The notes: generated from the letters alone by a model not told the origin. A DNA stretch of 64,000 nucleotides from CADEDH01 sp039201605 (GCA_039201605.1 JBCCRO010000006.1:1-64000), one strand, 5' to 3'; shown: positions 17,869-28,397, counted from the stretch's first letter. Translations and numbers: made by a program.

Positions 17869-18744
17869 ATGCACCGGCGACCACGCACCCCGACCGCTCT
17901 CCTCACCGCCGCCGCCCTGCTGCTCGCGGCCTGCGCCGCCGATGAGCCCGAGCCCAGCGCCGCCGGCTTCATCGACGACGGGGCGACGATGATCGTGGCC
18001 AACTCGCCGGGGACCCTGAGCGTGAACGGACCCCAGCGGGTGATGGTGGCCCTGGTCGGCACCGAGCCCAACAGCTTCTTCGGCGATGCCGAGCTCGACG
18101 CCGAACTCACCTTCTTCGCCCCGGACGGCAGCACCACCGTCGACGCCACCGCCGAGTACCTCGCCACCGAGGGGGTGGCCCTCGGCTTGTACGTGGCCAC
18201 CGCCTCCTTCGATCAGCCCGGTCGCTGGTCGGTCGCCCTCGTCGGCACCGAGGCGCCGGGAGGACGGACCGAGCTCGACGTGGCCGAGGAGTCGCTGGTA
18301 CCCGAGCCCGGCGACCCGGCACCGGCCTCCGAGACGCCGGTGGCGACGGCGTTGGCCGACATCGCCGACATCAGCACCGACTCGGAGCCGAATCCCGACT
18401 TCTACGATCTGACGGTGGCCGAGGCGGTGGCCAACGGTCGACCCACCGTCATCGCCTTCGCCACCCCGGCGTTCTGCCTCACCGCGCTGTGCGGCCCGAC
18501 GATGGACACCGTGAAACGGGTGGTCGGTGACGACGACGCGTTCGATGTGGTCCACGTCGAGCCCTATGACATCGACGAGGCCCGGGCCGGGCAGCTGATC
18601 CCGGTGGAATCGATGTTCGAGTGGCAACTGGTGAGCGAACCGTGGGTGTTCGTCGTCGATGACGAGGGCCTGGTCACGGCCTCGTTCGAGGGCACCGTCG
18701 GCGCCGAGGAACTCGGGGCCGCCGTCGACGCCGCCCGGCCCTGA
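17869..18744 (+). CDS. Lipoprotein with C-terminal thioredoxin-like domain
   Basis: This 291-residue protein begins with a lipoprotein signal (LLTAAALLLAAC). The middle is beta-rich (VMVALVGTEPNSFFGDAELDAELTFF and later GRWSVALVG), resembling an Ig-like fold. The final 130 residues look like a thioredoxin fold: RPTVIAFATPAFCLTALCGP, where the cysteines are separated by four residues rather than two, then VDDEGLVTASFEG. The altered cysteine spacing resembles Sco/peroxiredoxin-like members more than classical CxxC thioredoxins. It acts outside the membrane; the partner is unknown. Confidence 0.75.
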   Translation: MHRRPRTPTALLTAAALLLAACAADEPEPSAAGFIDDGATMIVANSPGTLSVNGPQRVMVALVGTEPNSFFGDAELDAELTFFAPDGSTTVDATAEYLATEGVALGLYVATASFDQPGRWSVALVGTEAPGGRTELDVAEESLVPEPGDPAPASETPVATALADIADISTDSEPNPDFYDLTVAEAVANGRPTVIAFATPAFCLTALCGPTMDTVKRVVGDDDAFDVVHVEPYDIDEARAGQLIPVESMFEWQLVSEPWVFVVDDEGLVTASFEGTVGAEELGAAVDAARP

Positions 18745-18951
18745 ACCCACGAATCACCGCCCACCGGGCCCCGAACCCGCCGATCGCGGGGCCGCTCGAC
18801 CACCCTCGATTCGGTCGATTCGGCGGTCGGATCGGCACCTGAGCAGGGGATTGCCCCCACCCGACCGCTATCGGCACTATGCTTATGGCCGACGGGTGGA
18901 GTTCCGCGACTTATCCACGACCCCAAAAGGTCGTGATGGGAGGCGAAACTA

Positions 18952-19206
18952 ATGCCTAAATGGGTATTTCCGCTGCTGCTGCTCTTCGTCATTTTCTTCG
19001 TGCTCTCCAGCCCTGAGACGGCCGGCCCCCAAGCGCGAGACTTCTTCGGCTGGATCGGCGATCAGGCCGCCGCCGCCGGCACCTTCCTCGACGGCCTCTT
19101 CGGTGACGACGCCCCCGCCACGTCGTCCGAACCGGCCACGACCACGAGCACCACCGCCGTCGACCCGAGTGGGGTCACGGCCAACAACGACGAGTTCAAC
19201 ACCTAG
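18952..19206 (+). CDS. Small membrane protein
   Basis: This 84-residue protein has a clear ribosome-binding site (GGGAGG before ACTAATG). An N-terminal hydrophobic segment (WVFPLLLLFVIFFVLSS) is followed by an amphipathic stretch (ARDFFGWIGDQAAAAGTFLDGLFGDD) and a Thr-rich end. It lies 73 bases before the PH-domain membrane protein and may be cotranscribed. No family is assigned. Confidence 0.7.
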   Translation: MPKWVFPLLLLFVIFFVLSSPETAGPQARDFFGWIGDQAAAAGTFLDGLFGDDAPATSSEPATTTSTTAVDPSGVTANNDEFNT

Positions 19207-19279
19207 CGAGCAACCACATCCACGTCACCCCTTCGGGGGCCGTCCGGCGGAGCCGAGGCGGTAGGCACAGGCGAGACCC

Positions 19280-20095
19280 ATGGACGAACGGACCCAACGA
19301 GCGGGCCGGCAGCCGGGACGGCGGCCCGACATACGGCGATTGCGCAACCGCGCCTCGCTGATCAAACCCCAGACCCTCGAGGACATCCTCGTCGAGGATG
19401 AGCGGGCCTACTACGACTCGCGTCAGCACTGGGCGTCGGTCGTCCAGCCCATCTACGAGACCTTCATCTTCCTCCTCCTCATCATCTGGGCCGTCGACCT
19501 GTCGGAGGGCACCGGCTGGGGCAACAACTCGCTCGTCACCACCATCCTCCTGCTGGCCGCCGCCCACTTCGTCATCACCACGATCACCGGCGGTCGGATC
19601 CCGAATTCGCGTCTCGCCGCCGACCCCTTCGCCAACACCACCGGCTCGGGCCGCCTCGGCCGCGTCCCGCTCGCCGTCATCGCCCTCACCGTGCTGGCCT
19701 CCGCCTTCTTCATCGGCGTGACCTTCACCCTGATCATGGCGGTGATCATCGTGATCAGCCGGCTCGTCGTGGTGTTGGCCCGCTGGTCGTTCTACGAGAA
19801 GCGCTACATCACCAACCGACGGGTCATCGAGTCCGGGGGCTTCCTCGGCTCCCGCATCTCGTCCATGCCCCTGTCCCGCGTGACCGACATCAGCTACAGC
19901 CGATCGATCGCCGCCGAGCTCCTCGGCTACGCCACCATGCGGGTGGAGACCGCCGGTCAGGACCAGGCGCTCGGCGTCGTCCGCTTCATCGATCAGCCGA
20001 ACGACTTCTACGACGTCCTCGTGCGCTTCTCGGCGCCGCGGGCGGTCGACGCCGAAGAGGACAAGCTGAAGTCCGAACGCAACCCCGACCACTGA
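19280..20095 (+). CDS. PH-domain (YdbT/DUF304-like) membrane protein
   Basis: This 271-residue protein has membrane segments at about 58-75 (ETFIFLLLIIWAVDL), 85-100, and a pair at about 130-165 (LAVIALTVLASAFFIGVTFTLIMAVIIVI). The C-terminal bacterial PH domain starts at RWSFYEKRYITNRRVIESGGFLGSRISSMPLSRVTDISY, the hallmark of this family, and ends VRFIDQPNDFYDVLVRF. Such proteins are associated with membrane homeostasis; no substrate is known. Confidence 0.85.
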   Translation: MDERTQRAGRQPGRRPDIRRLRNRASLIKPQTLEDILVEDERAYYDSRQHWASVVQPIYETFIFLLLIIWAVDLSEGTGWGNNSLVTTILLLAAAHFVITTITGGRIPNSRLAADPFANTTGSGRLGRVPLAVIALTVLASAFFIGVTFTLIMAVIIVISRLVVVLARWSFYEKRYITNRRVIESGGFLGSRISSMPLSRVTDISYSRSIAAELLGYATMRVETAGQDQALGVVRFIDQPNDFYDVLVRFSAPRAVDAEEDKLKSERNPDH

Positions 20096-20160
20096 GGATC
20101 CGCACGTCAGCGGTCACCCCGGCCGAAGACCGGCACCAACCCTGAGCTACATTCAGGTAC

Positions 20161-21456
20161 ATGTCGGAGACCTCCCCCAACCTCGCCCGTTGGTTGATGG
20201 TGCCCGCCATGATCGCCGTGCTCGTTCTGGTCGGCCTGGCCGTCAGCAGCGAATCGCGCGACGAGTTCTCCCAGCGCCTGGAGAACGGCTCGGGCGGCGA
20301 GAGCGACGCCGGGGAACAGGCCGGTACCACGGCCGACGAGGCGCCGACCGGTGAGTCGTTCGAGTTCGATCCCGACGGCGACTTCGAGGGCGGCGTGGCC
20401 GATCCGACCACCGGCGACAGCGGGTCCGGAGACGGTGTCGGCGAAGGCACGGGTACCGGTACCGGCGACGGGGAGGGCGCCGGACAGGGCGAGGAGATGG
20501 CGTCCGCCGTGGCGCAGAGCAACGTCGATGTCCGGGGCGAGGACGGCTCGGTGGCGGTCCGCATCGGGCCCGGCGCCGATGACCTCGCCTTCCCCCGCAC
20601 CGCCGAGGGCGAGCCCGGCGTCGCCACCCGCCTCCGATCGGACGGACTGGAGCCCGGTGAGGGGCTCGTCCTCAACCCCGACGCCGGCATCGACGTCATC
20701 GACCTCGACGACATCGAGCCCGGCCAGATCGTGCTCGACGGCAGCCCGGTCGACGGCGTCGACCTGATCCGGTCCGACGGGACCCGGGTCGAGATCCGCA
20801 CGCCGGCCCCCGGGGGCCCGGCGGAGCTGCGGATCACCGACGTCGGCGCCGACGGCACCGCCACGCCCCTCGAAGCCGACGGTGACGGCTCGATCGACGT
20901 CGGCGACGACATCTCGCTCCAACTCCCCACCGGCGGCGAGGACACGATCCCGCCCCAGCGCTTCCCGGTCCGGATCGACTGGCGACTGTTCCTCGGCTGG
21001 CTGGTGATCACCTTCGTCGGCTCGCTCATCCTCGCCTACGAGATGTGGCGACGGGCCCCCGACATCGACATCGGCGAGATCTTCACCCCGCCACCGGAGG
21101 TCAAGGTGGCCGGCTTCGTCGACTTCCTCGCCATCCTCCGCGCCGACCCGGATCCGGCCCGGGCCATCCGCCTCGCCTTCGAGGGGGCGGAGAAGGGCCT
21201 GGGCACCCTGCCCGCCCGCACCTCCACCGAGACCCCGTTCGAGTGGCACGCCCGGGTGTGCGACACGCGGCCCCACTTCGACGAGGCCCTCGGCTCGCTA
21301 TGCTCCCACTTCACCACGGCCCGCTTCGCCCCCAGCCGTCCCTCCTCCTTCGACCGGGACGCCGCGGTGGCCGATCTCGAGCGGCTGGCCCACCTCGCCG
21401 GCTACCACGAGGTGCTCGGTCGCCCCACCGACGGCATCGTGGGAGCGCCGAGGTGA
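20161..21456 (+). CDS. Membrane protein with DUF4129-like C terminus
   Basis: This 431-residue protein has an N-terminal helix (WLMVPAMIAVLVLVGLAVS), a long acidic Gly/Asp-rich outer region with some beta character, and a second helix (LFLGWLVITFVGSLILAYEMW). The C-terminal cytoplasmic region (RADPDPARAIRLAFEGAEKG ... TETPFEWHARVC) resembles the DUF4129 domain commonly found with transglutaminase and MoxR genes. It opens a tightly overlapping operon with the MoxR and DUF58 genes. The outer domain may sense wall or extracellular ligands; that is inference. Confidence 0.75.
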   Translation: MSETSPNLARWLMVPAMIAVLVLVGLAVSSESRDEFSQRLENGSGGESDAGEQAGTTADEAPTGESFEFDPDGDFEGGVADPTTGDSGSGDGVGEGTGTGTGDGEGAGQGEEMASAVAQSNVDVRGEDGSVAVRIGPGADDLAFPRTAEGEPGVATRLRSDGLEPGEGLVLNPDAGIDVIDLDDIEPGQIVLDGSPVDGVDLIRSDGTRVEIRTPAPGGPAELRITDVGADGTATPLEADGDGSIDVGDDISLQLPTGGEDTIPPQRFPVRIDWRLFLGWLVITFVGSLILAYEMWRRAPDIDIGEIFTPPPEVKVAGFVDFLAILRADPDPARAIRLAFEGAEKGLGTLPARTSTETPFEWHARVCDTRPHFDEALGSLCSHFTTARFAPSRPSSFDRDAAVADLERLAHLAGYHEVLGRPTDGIVGAPR

Positions 21457-21844
21457 TCGATCTCCTGCTCGACCTCGTCCCCCTGGCGGTCTTCATCGCC
21501 GCCCTCGCCGTCGCCTTCCTCGCCATCCGGCTTCAGCGTCACCTCGGCAACGGTCCCTACTCGGCCGGCCCGCTCGAGGTGCAGAAGCCCGACCCGCCGG
21601 GCCAGGAGGCCACCCCGTGGGAGCTGAAGGCCATCGACGACCAGCTCACCCTGCTCGAACGCCCCAGCGGCGTCGTCCGCCGCTACGACCTGACCAACAC
21701 CATCAACCGTCTGTCGACGGCGGCGGGCCTCCACGGCCCCGGCCATGAGCTGCCGATCACCGCCACCAGCGCCGATCTGTACGCTGCGGTGTCTCGGATC
21801 GAACAGCGGCTCGATCTACCACCCCTGGAGGAATACCGGCACCG

Positions 21845-21848
<4 letters not shown>
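21453..21848 (+). CDS. Small membrane-anchored protein of the MoxR operon
   Basis: This 131-residue protein starts at GTG 21453 inside the preceding stop (GTGA) and ends overlapping the MoxR start (ATGA, 21845-21848). An N-terminal helix (LVPLAVFIAALAVAFLAIRL) is followed by a cytoplasmic helical region (WELKAIDDQLTLLERPSG ... AAVSRIEQRLDLP). No family is recognised. The double overlap fixes the start and implies a stoichiometric partner of the complex. Confidence 0.75.
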
Positions 21849-23077
<1,229 letters not shown>

Positions 23078-23083
23078 CGGCAC

Positions 23084-24337
23084 ATGCAACGCCACCTCAC
23101 CCATCGCTTCTGGCTGTGCGGGGTGATCGGTTTCGGCGGCCTCCTGATCGCGTTGGCCTCCCGGTCGCTGGAGCCCGCCGCCGTCGCCGCGCCGTTCCTG
23201 GCCGTGATCATGCTGTCGGTGGCCGACGGCTGGTGGCGGTCGGCCGAGGTGGTGGCGGCCGAGGTGTCCTCACCCCGGGTGGTCGAGGGCGACCAGCTGT
23301 CGTTCACCATCGGCATCCGGGTGACCGAGCCGGTCCCCTGGGTGGAGGTGGAGGTGCAGTTCCCGGCGATGCTGGAGCCGATCGGCCCGGCCCGCTTCGT
23401 CGCCGCCATCGACGACGCGCGGTCGTTCACCATCCCGGTCACGGCCGTACGGTGGGGGGCGGCCGGCCCCGAGTGGGTGGTGGTCACCACCCGTGACCGC
23501 TACGGCGTCTCCGAGCTGGTCAACCGGCACCCGGTACACGCCCCGGTGCGAATCCATCCGCCGGCGGAGCGGCTCAGCAGCATGCTCCCGCTGCGCAACC
23601 ACCGGCCGGTGACCGGCGACCATCAGAGTCGGCGGCGGGGCGGCGGCAGCGAGCTGGCCGAGGTGCGGGCCTACCGCCCCGGCGACCCGGTCCGGATCAT
23701 CCACCCCCGTCTCAGTCAGCGTCGGGGGGCGCCGATGGTGCTCGAACGCCATCCGGACCAGTCGGGCGACGTCGTGCTCCTCGTCGACTCCAGCCAGGAT
23801 CTCGGTGTCGACCTCGACACCACGCTGCGGTGGACGGTGACGGCGGCCAACGCCCTGGCCGAGCGACATCTTCGGGCCCAGGACCGCGTCGGGCTGCTCG
23901 ACGTCGGTCGGGGGGTTCGCTGGATCCCGGCCCGGGTGGGGCGGCGACACCTGCACACCGTGGTCGACGCCCTGCTCTCCACCGAGGTACTCCCCCGCAA
24001 CCAGCGCGAGCAGCGGTTCGTGGCGCCGGCCAACCTGCCGGCGTCCGCCACCATCGTGGCCATCTCCCCCCTGCTGTCGGAGACCGTGCTCACCTCGCTG
24101 GTGAACCTGCGGGGGGCGGGCCACGAGATCGTGGTGCTCAAGCCCACCATCGATTACACCGTCGAGGCCGACGTGCGGACGCTGGCCCGCCGTATCTTCC
24201 GCATCGGCAATGAGCTGAACGAGCGGTGGCTGATCGAACGGGGGGTCGTCGTGGTGCCGTGGACCACCACCGACTCCCTGGAACACCTGATGCGGCGAGT
24301 GGTGCGCAACCAGGCTCGGGCCAGGGTCCGACGATGA
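23084..24337 (+). CDS. DUF58-domain membrane protein
   Basis: This 417-residue protein begins with two N-terminal helices (FWLCGVIGFGGLLIALAS and AVAAPFLAVIMLSVADG), followed by a beta-rich segment. The DUF58 core carries ELAEVRAYRPGDPVRIIHPRLSQR and a von Willebrand-like region with a MIDAS-type start, VVLLVDSSQD. The conserved Trp usually found after the Arg-Ile pair (RxIDW) is His-Pro here. It is the normal partner of the MoxR ATPase encoded just upstream. Confidence 0.9.
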   Translation: MQRHLTHRFWLCGVIGFGGLLIALASRSLEPAAVAAPFLAVIMLSVADGWWRSAEVVAAEVSSPRVVEGDQLSFTIGIRVTEPVPWVEVEVQFPAMLEPIGPARFVAAIDDARSFTIPVTAVRWGAAGPEWVVVTTRDRYGVSELVNRHPVHAPVRIHPPAERLSSMLPLRNHRPVTGDHQSRRRGGGSELAEVRAYRPGDPVRIIHPRLSQRRGAPMVLERHPDQSGDVVLLVDSSQDLGVDLDTTLRWTVTAANALAERHLRAQDRVGLLDVGRGVRWIPARVGRRHLHTVVDALLSTEVLPRNQREQRFVAPANLPASATIVAISPLLSETVLTSLVNLRGAGHEIVVLKPTIDYTVEADVRTLARRIFRIGNELNERWLIERGVVVVPWTTTDSLEHLMRRVVRNQARARVRR

Positions 24338-25026
24338 CGCTCCCCGGGCAGCCGATGCAGCCCGATCCGCTGGTGCCCGAGCCCGACGAGAGCGGCTCCG
24401 GCCATCGCTGGCGACGGTTCAAGGCCCTCTGGATCGAACGGCTGTGGCGCCTGGCCAGCCCCGAGTTCATCCTGGCCACGTTGATCCTGACGATCTGGGT
24501 GGTGATGGGCACGCTCGGTTCGTTGATCCTGCTGGTCATCGTGCTCGGTTTCGGCCTCTGGATCCACGTGGGCACGGCCGAGAACGGCAGCCACCTGCTG
24601 GTCTGGATGGCGACGGGCTACGTGTTCCTGTGGATGCTGCTCGCTTCGCAGTTCACCTTCATCGGGGCCGGGGCCATGTCGCTCGGGGTCGGCTCGATGA
24701 CGACACTGATCTACAACGAGCTGCTCCGCCTCCACCTGACTCGACGGCGGCAGGCGGTGATCGACGAGGACGTGTACGTCGGCTCCGCCGTGGGCCTGGG
24801 GCTGGTGGGCGTGGTCTCGGTGATCGGCATCGCCCTGGCCTCGGCCTTCGACGGCGATGGCGATCGCAGCTGGTTGTGGATGGCGGCCGCCCTGGCCGTG
24901 GTGTTCATCGGGGCGGTGCTGATGACCGCCGTCCCCAGACGTCGGGTACCGGGGGGCGCCTCCGGTCGCTGGCGGCCCGGCGACCGCATCCCACCGCAAC
25001 CGCTCGGCCAGTACGAGCCCGACTGA
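24334..25026 (+). CDS. Multi-span membrane protein ending the MoxR operon
   Basis: This 230-residue protein starts at the ATG overlapping the DUF58 stop (ATGA). Five or six hydrophobic segments are visible, including FILATLILTIWVVMGTLGSLILLVIVLGFGLWI, LLVWMATGYVFLWMLLASQF, VGSAVGLGLVGVVSVIGIAL and SWLWMAAALAVVFIGAVLM. The C terminus is basic and Pro-rich. No family is recognised. A transglutaminase gene, usual in such operons, is absent. Confidence 0.75.
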   Translation: MTLPGQPMQPDPLVPEPDESGSGHRWRRFKALWIERLWRLASPEFILATLILTIWVVMGTLGSLILLVIVLGFGLWIHVGTAENGSHLLVWMATGYVFLWMLLASQFTFIGAGAMSLGVGSMTTLIYNELLRLHLTRRRQAVIDEDVYVGSAVGLGLVGVVSVIGIALASAFDGDGDRSWLWMAAALAVVFIGAVLMTAVPRRRVPGGASGRWRPGDRIPPQPLGQYEPD

Positions 25027-25137
25027 GACCGGTGCCACCCGAGAGAGCGGCACTACCACTGTTGGGGGCGCCGCGGTGCGACGGTAGCCTTGATTGGTCC
25101 GATCCGGGGCGGTGGCCCTGCACGTTCGAGGTTCACG

Positions 25138-25374
25138 ATGTCTAATATCTGCCAGGTCACCGGCCGCAAACCAAGCTTCGGTAACAGCATTTCGCACTCC
25201 CATCGCGTCACCAAGCGCCGGTGGAGCCCGAACATCCAGCGTCAGCGCTTCTGGCTGCCGTCGGAGAAGCGGTGGGTCACCCTGACGGTCAGTGCCAAGG
25301 GCATCAAGACCATCAACAAGAAGGGCATCGAGTCGGTCGTGGCCGACATGCGTCGCCGAGGGGAGAAGGTCTGA
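25138..25374 (+). CDS. rpmB: Ribosomal protein L28 (few-cysteine form)
   Basis: The 78-residue large-subunit protein begins MSNICQVTGRKPSFGNSISH and continues HRVTKRRWSPNIQ. It has a single cysteine, so it lacks the four-cysteine zinc ribbon of the C+ form and resembles mycobacterial RpmB2, a zinc-independent paralog. It overlaps rpmG by one base (TGATG). I see no clear Zur-box palindrome in the 111 bases upstream. Confidence 0.93.
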   Translation: MSNICQVTGRKPSFGNSISHSHRVTKRRWSPNIQRQRFWLPSEKRWVTLTVSAKGIKTINKKGIESVVADMRRRGEKV

Positions 25375-25541
25375 TGGCCAAGGGAAACGAGAAGCGTCCG
25401 CTGGTGAAGCTGCGGTCCACCGCAGGCACCGGCTACATGTATGTGACCCGCAAGAACAAGGTCAACACCCGCGAGCGCATCGAGCTCAAGAAGTACGACC
25501 CTGTGGTCCGTCAGCACGTCATCTTCAAGGAAGAGCGCTGA
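25374..25541 (+). CDS. rpmG: Ribosomal protein L33 (cysteine-free form)
   Basis: The 55-residue protein includes KLRSTAGTGYMYVTRKNK and ends KKYDPVVRQHVIFKEER, typical L33. All four zinc-ligand cysteines are absent, making it the C- form. It starts on the last base of the rpmB stop. In mycobacteria a C- L28/L33 pair is transcribed together with C- S14 and S18; those two are not present here. Confidence 0.93.
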   Translation: MAKGNEKRPLVKLRSTAGTGYMYVTRKNKVNTRERIELKKYDPVVRQHVIFKEER

Positions 25542-25584
25542 TCCAGCCTCTGGCCGAAGCCAGGCTCAGGTAAGCGGAGCGCGT

Positions 25585-26586
25585 ATGGAAGACCGGCGGC
25601 AGCGAGTCCTCGCCATAACCGCCGTTCTCATAGCACTCCCGCTCACCGTCGCCCTGCTGCCCATACTCCTGATCGGGGCGGCCCTCGCCGATGCGTGGGG
25701 TCGCCTCTGGCGTTTTCCAACCGTGCGGCTGGTGATGTGCGCCGTGGTCTACCTGGCGCACGAGTGGATCGGCCTGCTGCTCGCCGCCGGCCTCCGCATG
25801 GCCGAACTGGTCGGCGTGTTCCGCAACCGGCCCGGCCGTCAGATCGAGATCTACCGCAGCATCCAGGCGTGGTGGGCGTCGTCGCTCATGCGCTGGGCCG
25901 GCCGGTTTCTGCGCGTCCGCTTCGACATGGCCGACCTCGACACCCTCCCCACCAAGGGCTTCATCGTGCTGAGCCGACACGCCAGCATGGTCGACGCCGT
26001 CCTCCCGGCGGTGATCGTGGCCGACGGCCTCGACCGGTTCATCCACTACGTGCTCAAGGCCGAACTGCAGTGGGACGCCAACCTCAACGTGTACGGCCGG
26101 CGCCTCGGCAACTACTTCGTGCAGCGGGAGGGCGACGGTGACGCCGAGGCGGCGGCCATCGCCCACTTCGCCCGCGGCACCCAGCCCGACTCGGCGCTCG
26201 TCATCTTCCCCGAGGGCACCTACTCCACGCCTGCTCGCCGGGCCAAGGTGCGCGCCTCCCTGGCGGCCAAGGGGGAGGATGAGCTGGCGGCGCTGGCCAC
26301 CGAGCTCAACCATCTGCTGCCACCCAAGCCCGGCGGCACCCTGGCCCTCCTCGACAGCCAGCCCGATCTCGACGTCGTCGTCGTCGGCCACGTCGGCCTC
26401 GAAGGGGTGACCGACGCCGGCCTGCGGAAGCGACTCCCGCTCCGCCATCCCGTGGTCGTCCGGTGGTGGGTCCATGAGCGCTCCACCATCCCCACCGACG
26501 ACGAGAAGCGGATTGCCTGGCTCAATGACCAGTGGCGTAGCCTCGACCGGTGGGTCGACGATGTGGCGGCGGAGCGCACGCCCTAG
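25585..26586 (+). CDS. PlsC-family acyltransferase
   Basis: This 333-residue protein has N-terminal hydrophobic segments (VLAITAVLIALPLTVALLPILLIGAALA and VRLVMCAVVYLAHEWIGLLLAAGL) followed by the acyltransferase domain. The HX4D catalytic motif is SRHASMVDAV (about residues 131-140), the second block is YGRRLGNYFVQREG, and the FPEGT motif is VIFPEGTYSTP. It probably acylates lysophosphatidate or a related lysolipid. The large N terminus resembles the AGPAT/LCLAT1 type more than short bacterial PlsC. Confidence 0.88.
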   Translation: MEDRRQRVLAITAVLIALPLTVALLPILLIGAALADAWGRLWRFPTVRLVMCAVVYLAHEWIGLLLAAGLRMAELVGVFRNRPGRQIEIYRSIQAWWASSLMRWAGRFLRVRFDMADLDTLPTKGFIVLSRHASMVDAVLPAVIVADGLDRFIHYVLKAELQWDANLNVYGRRLGNYFVQREGDGDAEAAAIAHFARGTQPDSALVIFPEGTYSTPARRAKVRASLAAKGEDELAALATELNHLLPPKPGGTLALLDSQPDLDVVVVGHVGLEGVTDAGLRKRLPLRHPVVVRWWVHERSTIPTDDEKRIAWLNDQWRSLDRWVDDVAAERTP

Positions 26587-26648
26587 TCGCCGGCTCGGAG
26601 AACCGACCTTCGCCCGACCCCGACGTCCCCCTATCCGGAGCGCACCCG

Positions 26649-27392
26649 ATGTCTCGCTTGTCCGTCGACCGGCACCGTCAACTGATCGCGACCGAGAGCG
26701 CACGCCTCAGCGCCATCTCCGCCGACGATCTCAATCGACAGGTCGACCACCTCGAGGGCTGGACGGTGCACAGTCTGGTCGGCCACACGGCCTGGGTCTG
26801 TCGCTTCGCCGCCCGATGCCTCACCGCCGACCCGTCGAGTCCGCCGGCCCGGTCCTCGGTGGGCGACCCTCCGGCCGGGGCCGCCGTGCTCGACTGGTAT
26901 GCCGAGGGGGTCGAGGAACTGTCGGCGGCCCTCGACGGCGCCGACGTCGGCCGCGAGCGACCGACGTGGACCGGTCCCCAACCGGCCGCCTGGTGGTTCC
27001 GACGGCTGAGTCACGAGTTGGCCATCCACCGGTGGGACGCCTTCACCGCCGCCGGGAGGGAGGTGCACGCCGTCGACGCCGAACAGGCCCTCGACGGGAT
27101 CGACGAGGTGCTCGACGTGTTCACCCCCCGGCGCATGCAGTTCGACACGCTGGCCGGCGACGGCGAGACCATCCACCTTCACACCACCGATGTCGACGAC
27201 GGCGAGTGGATGCTCACCCTCCGGCCGGAGGCGGTGGAGTGGGAGCCCGGTCACGCCAAGGGAGATGTGGCCGCCCGCGGTGCGGCCTCGGATCTCCTGC
27301 TCCTGCTCTGGAGCCGGATCGGCCCTGAGCGGGTGGAGGTGTTCGGCGACGAGTCGCTCCTCCACCGGTGGCAGTCGGCCGCCGCCTTCTGA
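26649..27392 (+). CDS. DinB/mycothiol-dependent maleylpyruvate isomerase-type protein
   Basis: This 247-residue protein includes LNRQVDHLEGWTVHSLVGHTAWVCRFAARC near the start and AWWFRRLSHELAIHRWDAFTA in the middle. These contribute the metal-binding histidines (HTAW, HELAIHRWD) of the actinobacterial TIGR03083/MDMPI family. The C-terminal region (WMLTLRPEAVEWEPG ... LLLLLWSR) is the SCP2-like domain found in these proteins. Many members use mycothiol as cosubstrate; the substrate here is unknown. It is convergent with the sigma factor gene. Confidence 0.85.
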   Translation: MSRLSVDRHRQLIATESARLSAISADDLNRQVDHLEGWTVHSLVGHTAWVCRFAARCLTADPSSPPARSSVGDPPAGAAVLDWYAEGVEELSAALDGADVGRERPTWTGPQPAAWWFRRLSHELAIHRWDAFTAAGREVHAVDAEQALDGIDEVLDVFTPRRMQFDTLAGDGETIHLHTTDVDDGEWMLTLRPEAVEWEPGHAKGDVAARGAASDLLLLLWSRIGPERVEVFGDESLLHRWQSAAAF

Positions 27393-27431
27393 GCGGAGCC
27401 GTTGGGGGACGGACGGGGCCGACTGCGGTGA

Positions 27432-28374
27432 CTACTGCCGGGTGAGGTCGAGCTCCCGGTTTTCGACCCGTCGGCGGGAGGTGGTGCCTCCGGCGACGGG
27501 CAGGAGGGGCTCCTCGGGCACGTCGTACTGGGTGTCCCAGCGGCTGAGGCGGGTCTTCCAGTCGGAGGCGTCGCTGACGGAGTCGGCGTAGGCGGCCTGG
27601 CGCTTCGCCACCCGACCGACGGGGGGCGTCGGTCTCGGCGTCGGTGTACTGGGCCTCGATGCCGAGCTTGAGATTGCGGAGAGCCTCGCTGCGGAGCTGC
27701 GAGATGCGGGACTCGGTCACACCGAGGAAGCGGGCCAGGTCCTGGGAGGTGCGACCCTCGAGGAAGTAGCCCACGATCACGAACCGCTGCCGCTCGGGCA
27801 GCAGGCCAACGGCGTCGCGCAGGTAGTTGTGGAGCTCACGGGTCTCGAGCTCCTCGCTGGGTTCGACGGTGGAACGGTCCTTGAGGATGTCGACCAGGGT
27901 GAGGTCCTCGTCGGTGTCGTCGCTGGTCTCGTGGTCGAGGGCGAGAACGACCGAACGGAACAGTCGATCCTGGAGCTTGGTCAGCTCCTGCTTGGTCACC
28001 CCGAGCGACTTGGCCATCTCGTCGTTGTTCGGCACCCGGCCGAGCTGGGTGGCGAGCTGCTGCTCGGTGGCCTCGAGGCGGCGGGCCAGCAGACGGACCG
28101 AGCGGGGCGCCCAGTCGGCGGCCCGAACCGAGTCGAGGATGGCGCCTCGGATGCGCTGGGCGGCGAACCGTTCGAACGGCACCCCCCGGCTGTCGTCGTA
28201 GCGGCGAGCGGCCTCGACCAGGCCGAGAGCGCCGGCTCGGGCCAGCTCCTCCCGGTCGACGTGGCGGGGGAAATGCACCGCCACCTGGAACACCACATGC
28301 TTCACCAGTGGCAGGTTGGCTTCGATCCTCGCGTTGAGCTCGGCGTTGTCCTTCACGTTCGTTGTGCCCTTCAT
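27432..28374 (-). CDS. FliA/WhiG-type sigma factor with apparent C-terminal frameshift
   Basis: The ATG at 28374 is chosen because GGAGG lies seven bases upstream. Regions 2 (LPLVKHVVFQVAVHFPRHVD ... GALGLVEAARRYDDSRG ... FAAQRIRGAILDSVR), 3 (RVPNNDEMAKSLGVTKQEL) and 4 (LLPERQRFVIVGYFLEGRTS ... VTESRISQLRSEALRNLK) are intact. After residue 251 the frame meets a run of six C (27621-27626 on this strand's complement). Read on without change, it runs in Arg/Pro-rich nonsense to 27214, overlapping the convergent gene by 179 bases. Dropping one C restores a plausible 62-residue tail ending VENRELDLTRQ at 27432, total 313 residues. This could be a sequencing error, a mutation, or slippage. Confidence 0.85.
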
Positions 28375-28397
28375 CGTTTCCTCCATGCAGAAGAGGT

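Noticed and set aside
25027..25137. Zur-box operator before rpmB
   Set aside because: No TGATAATGATTATCA-like palindrome is visible in the intergenic sequence.
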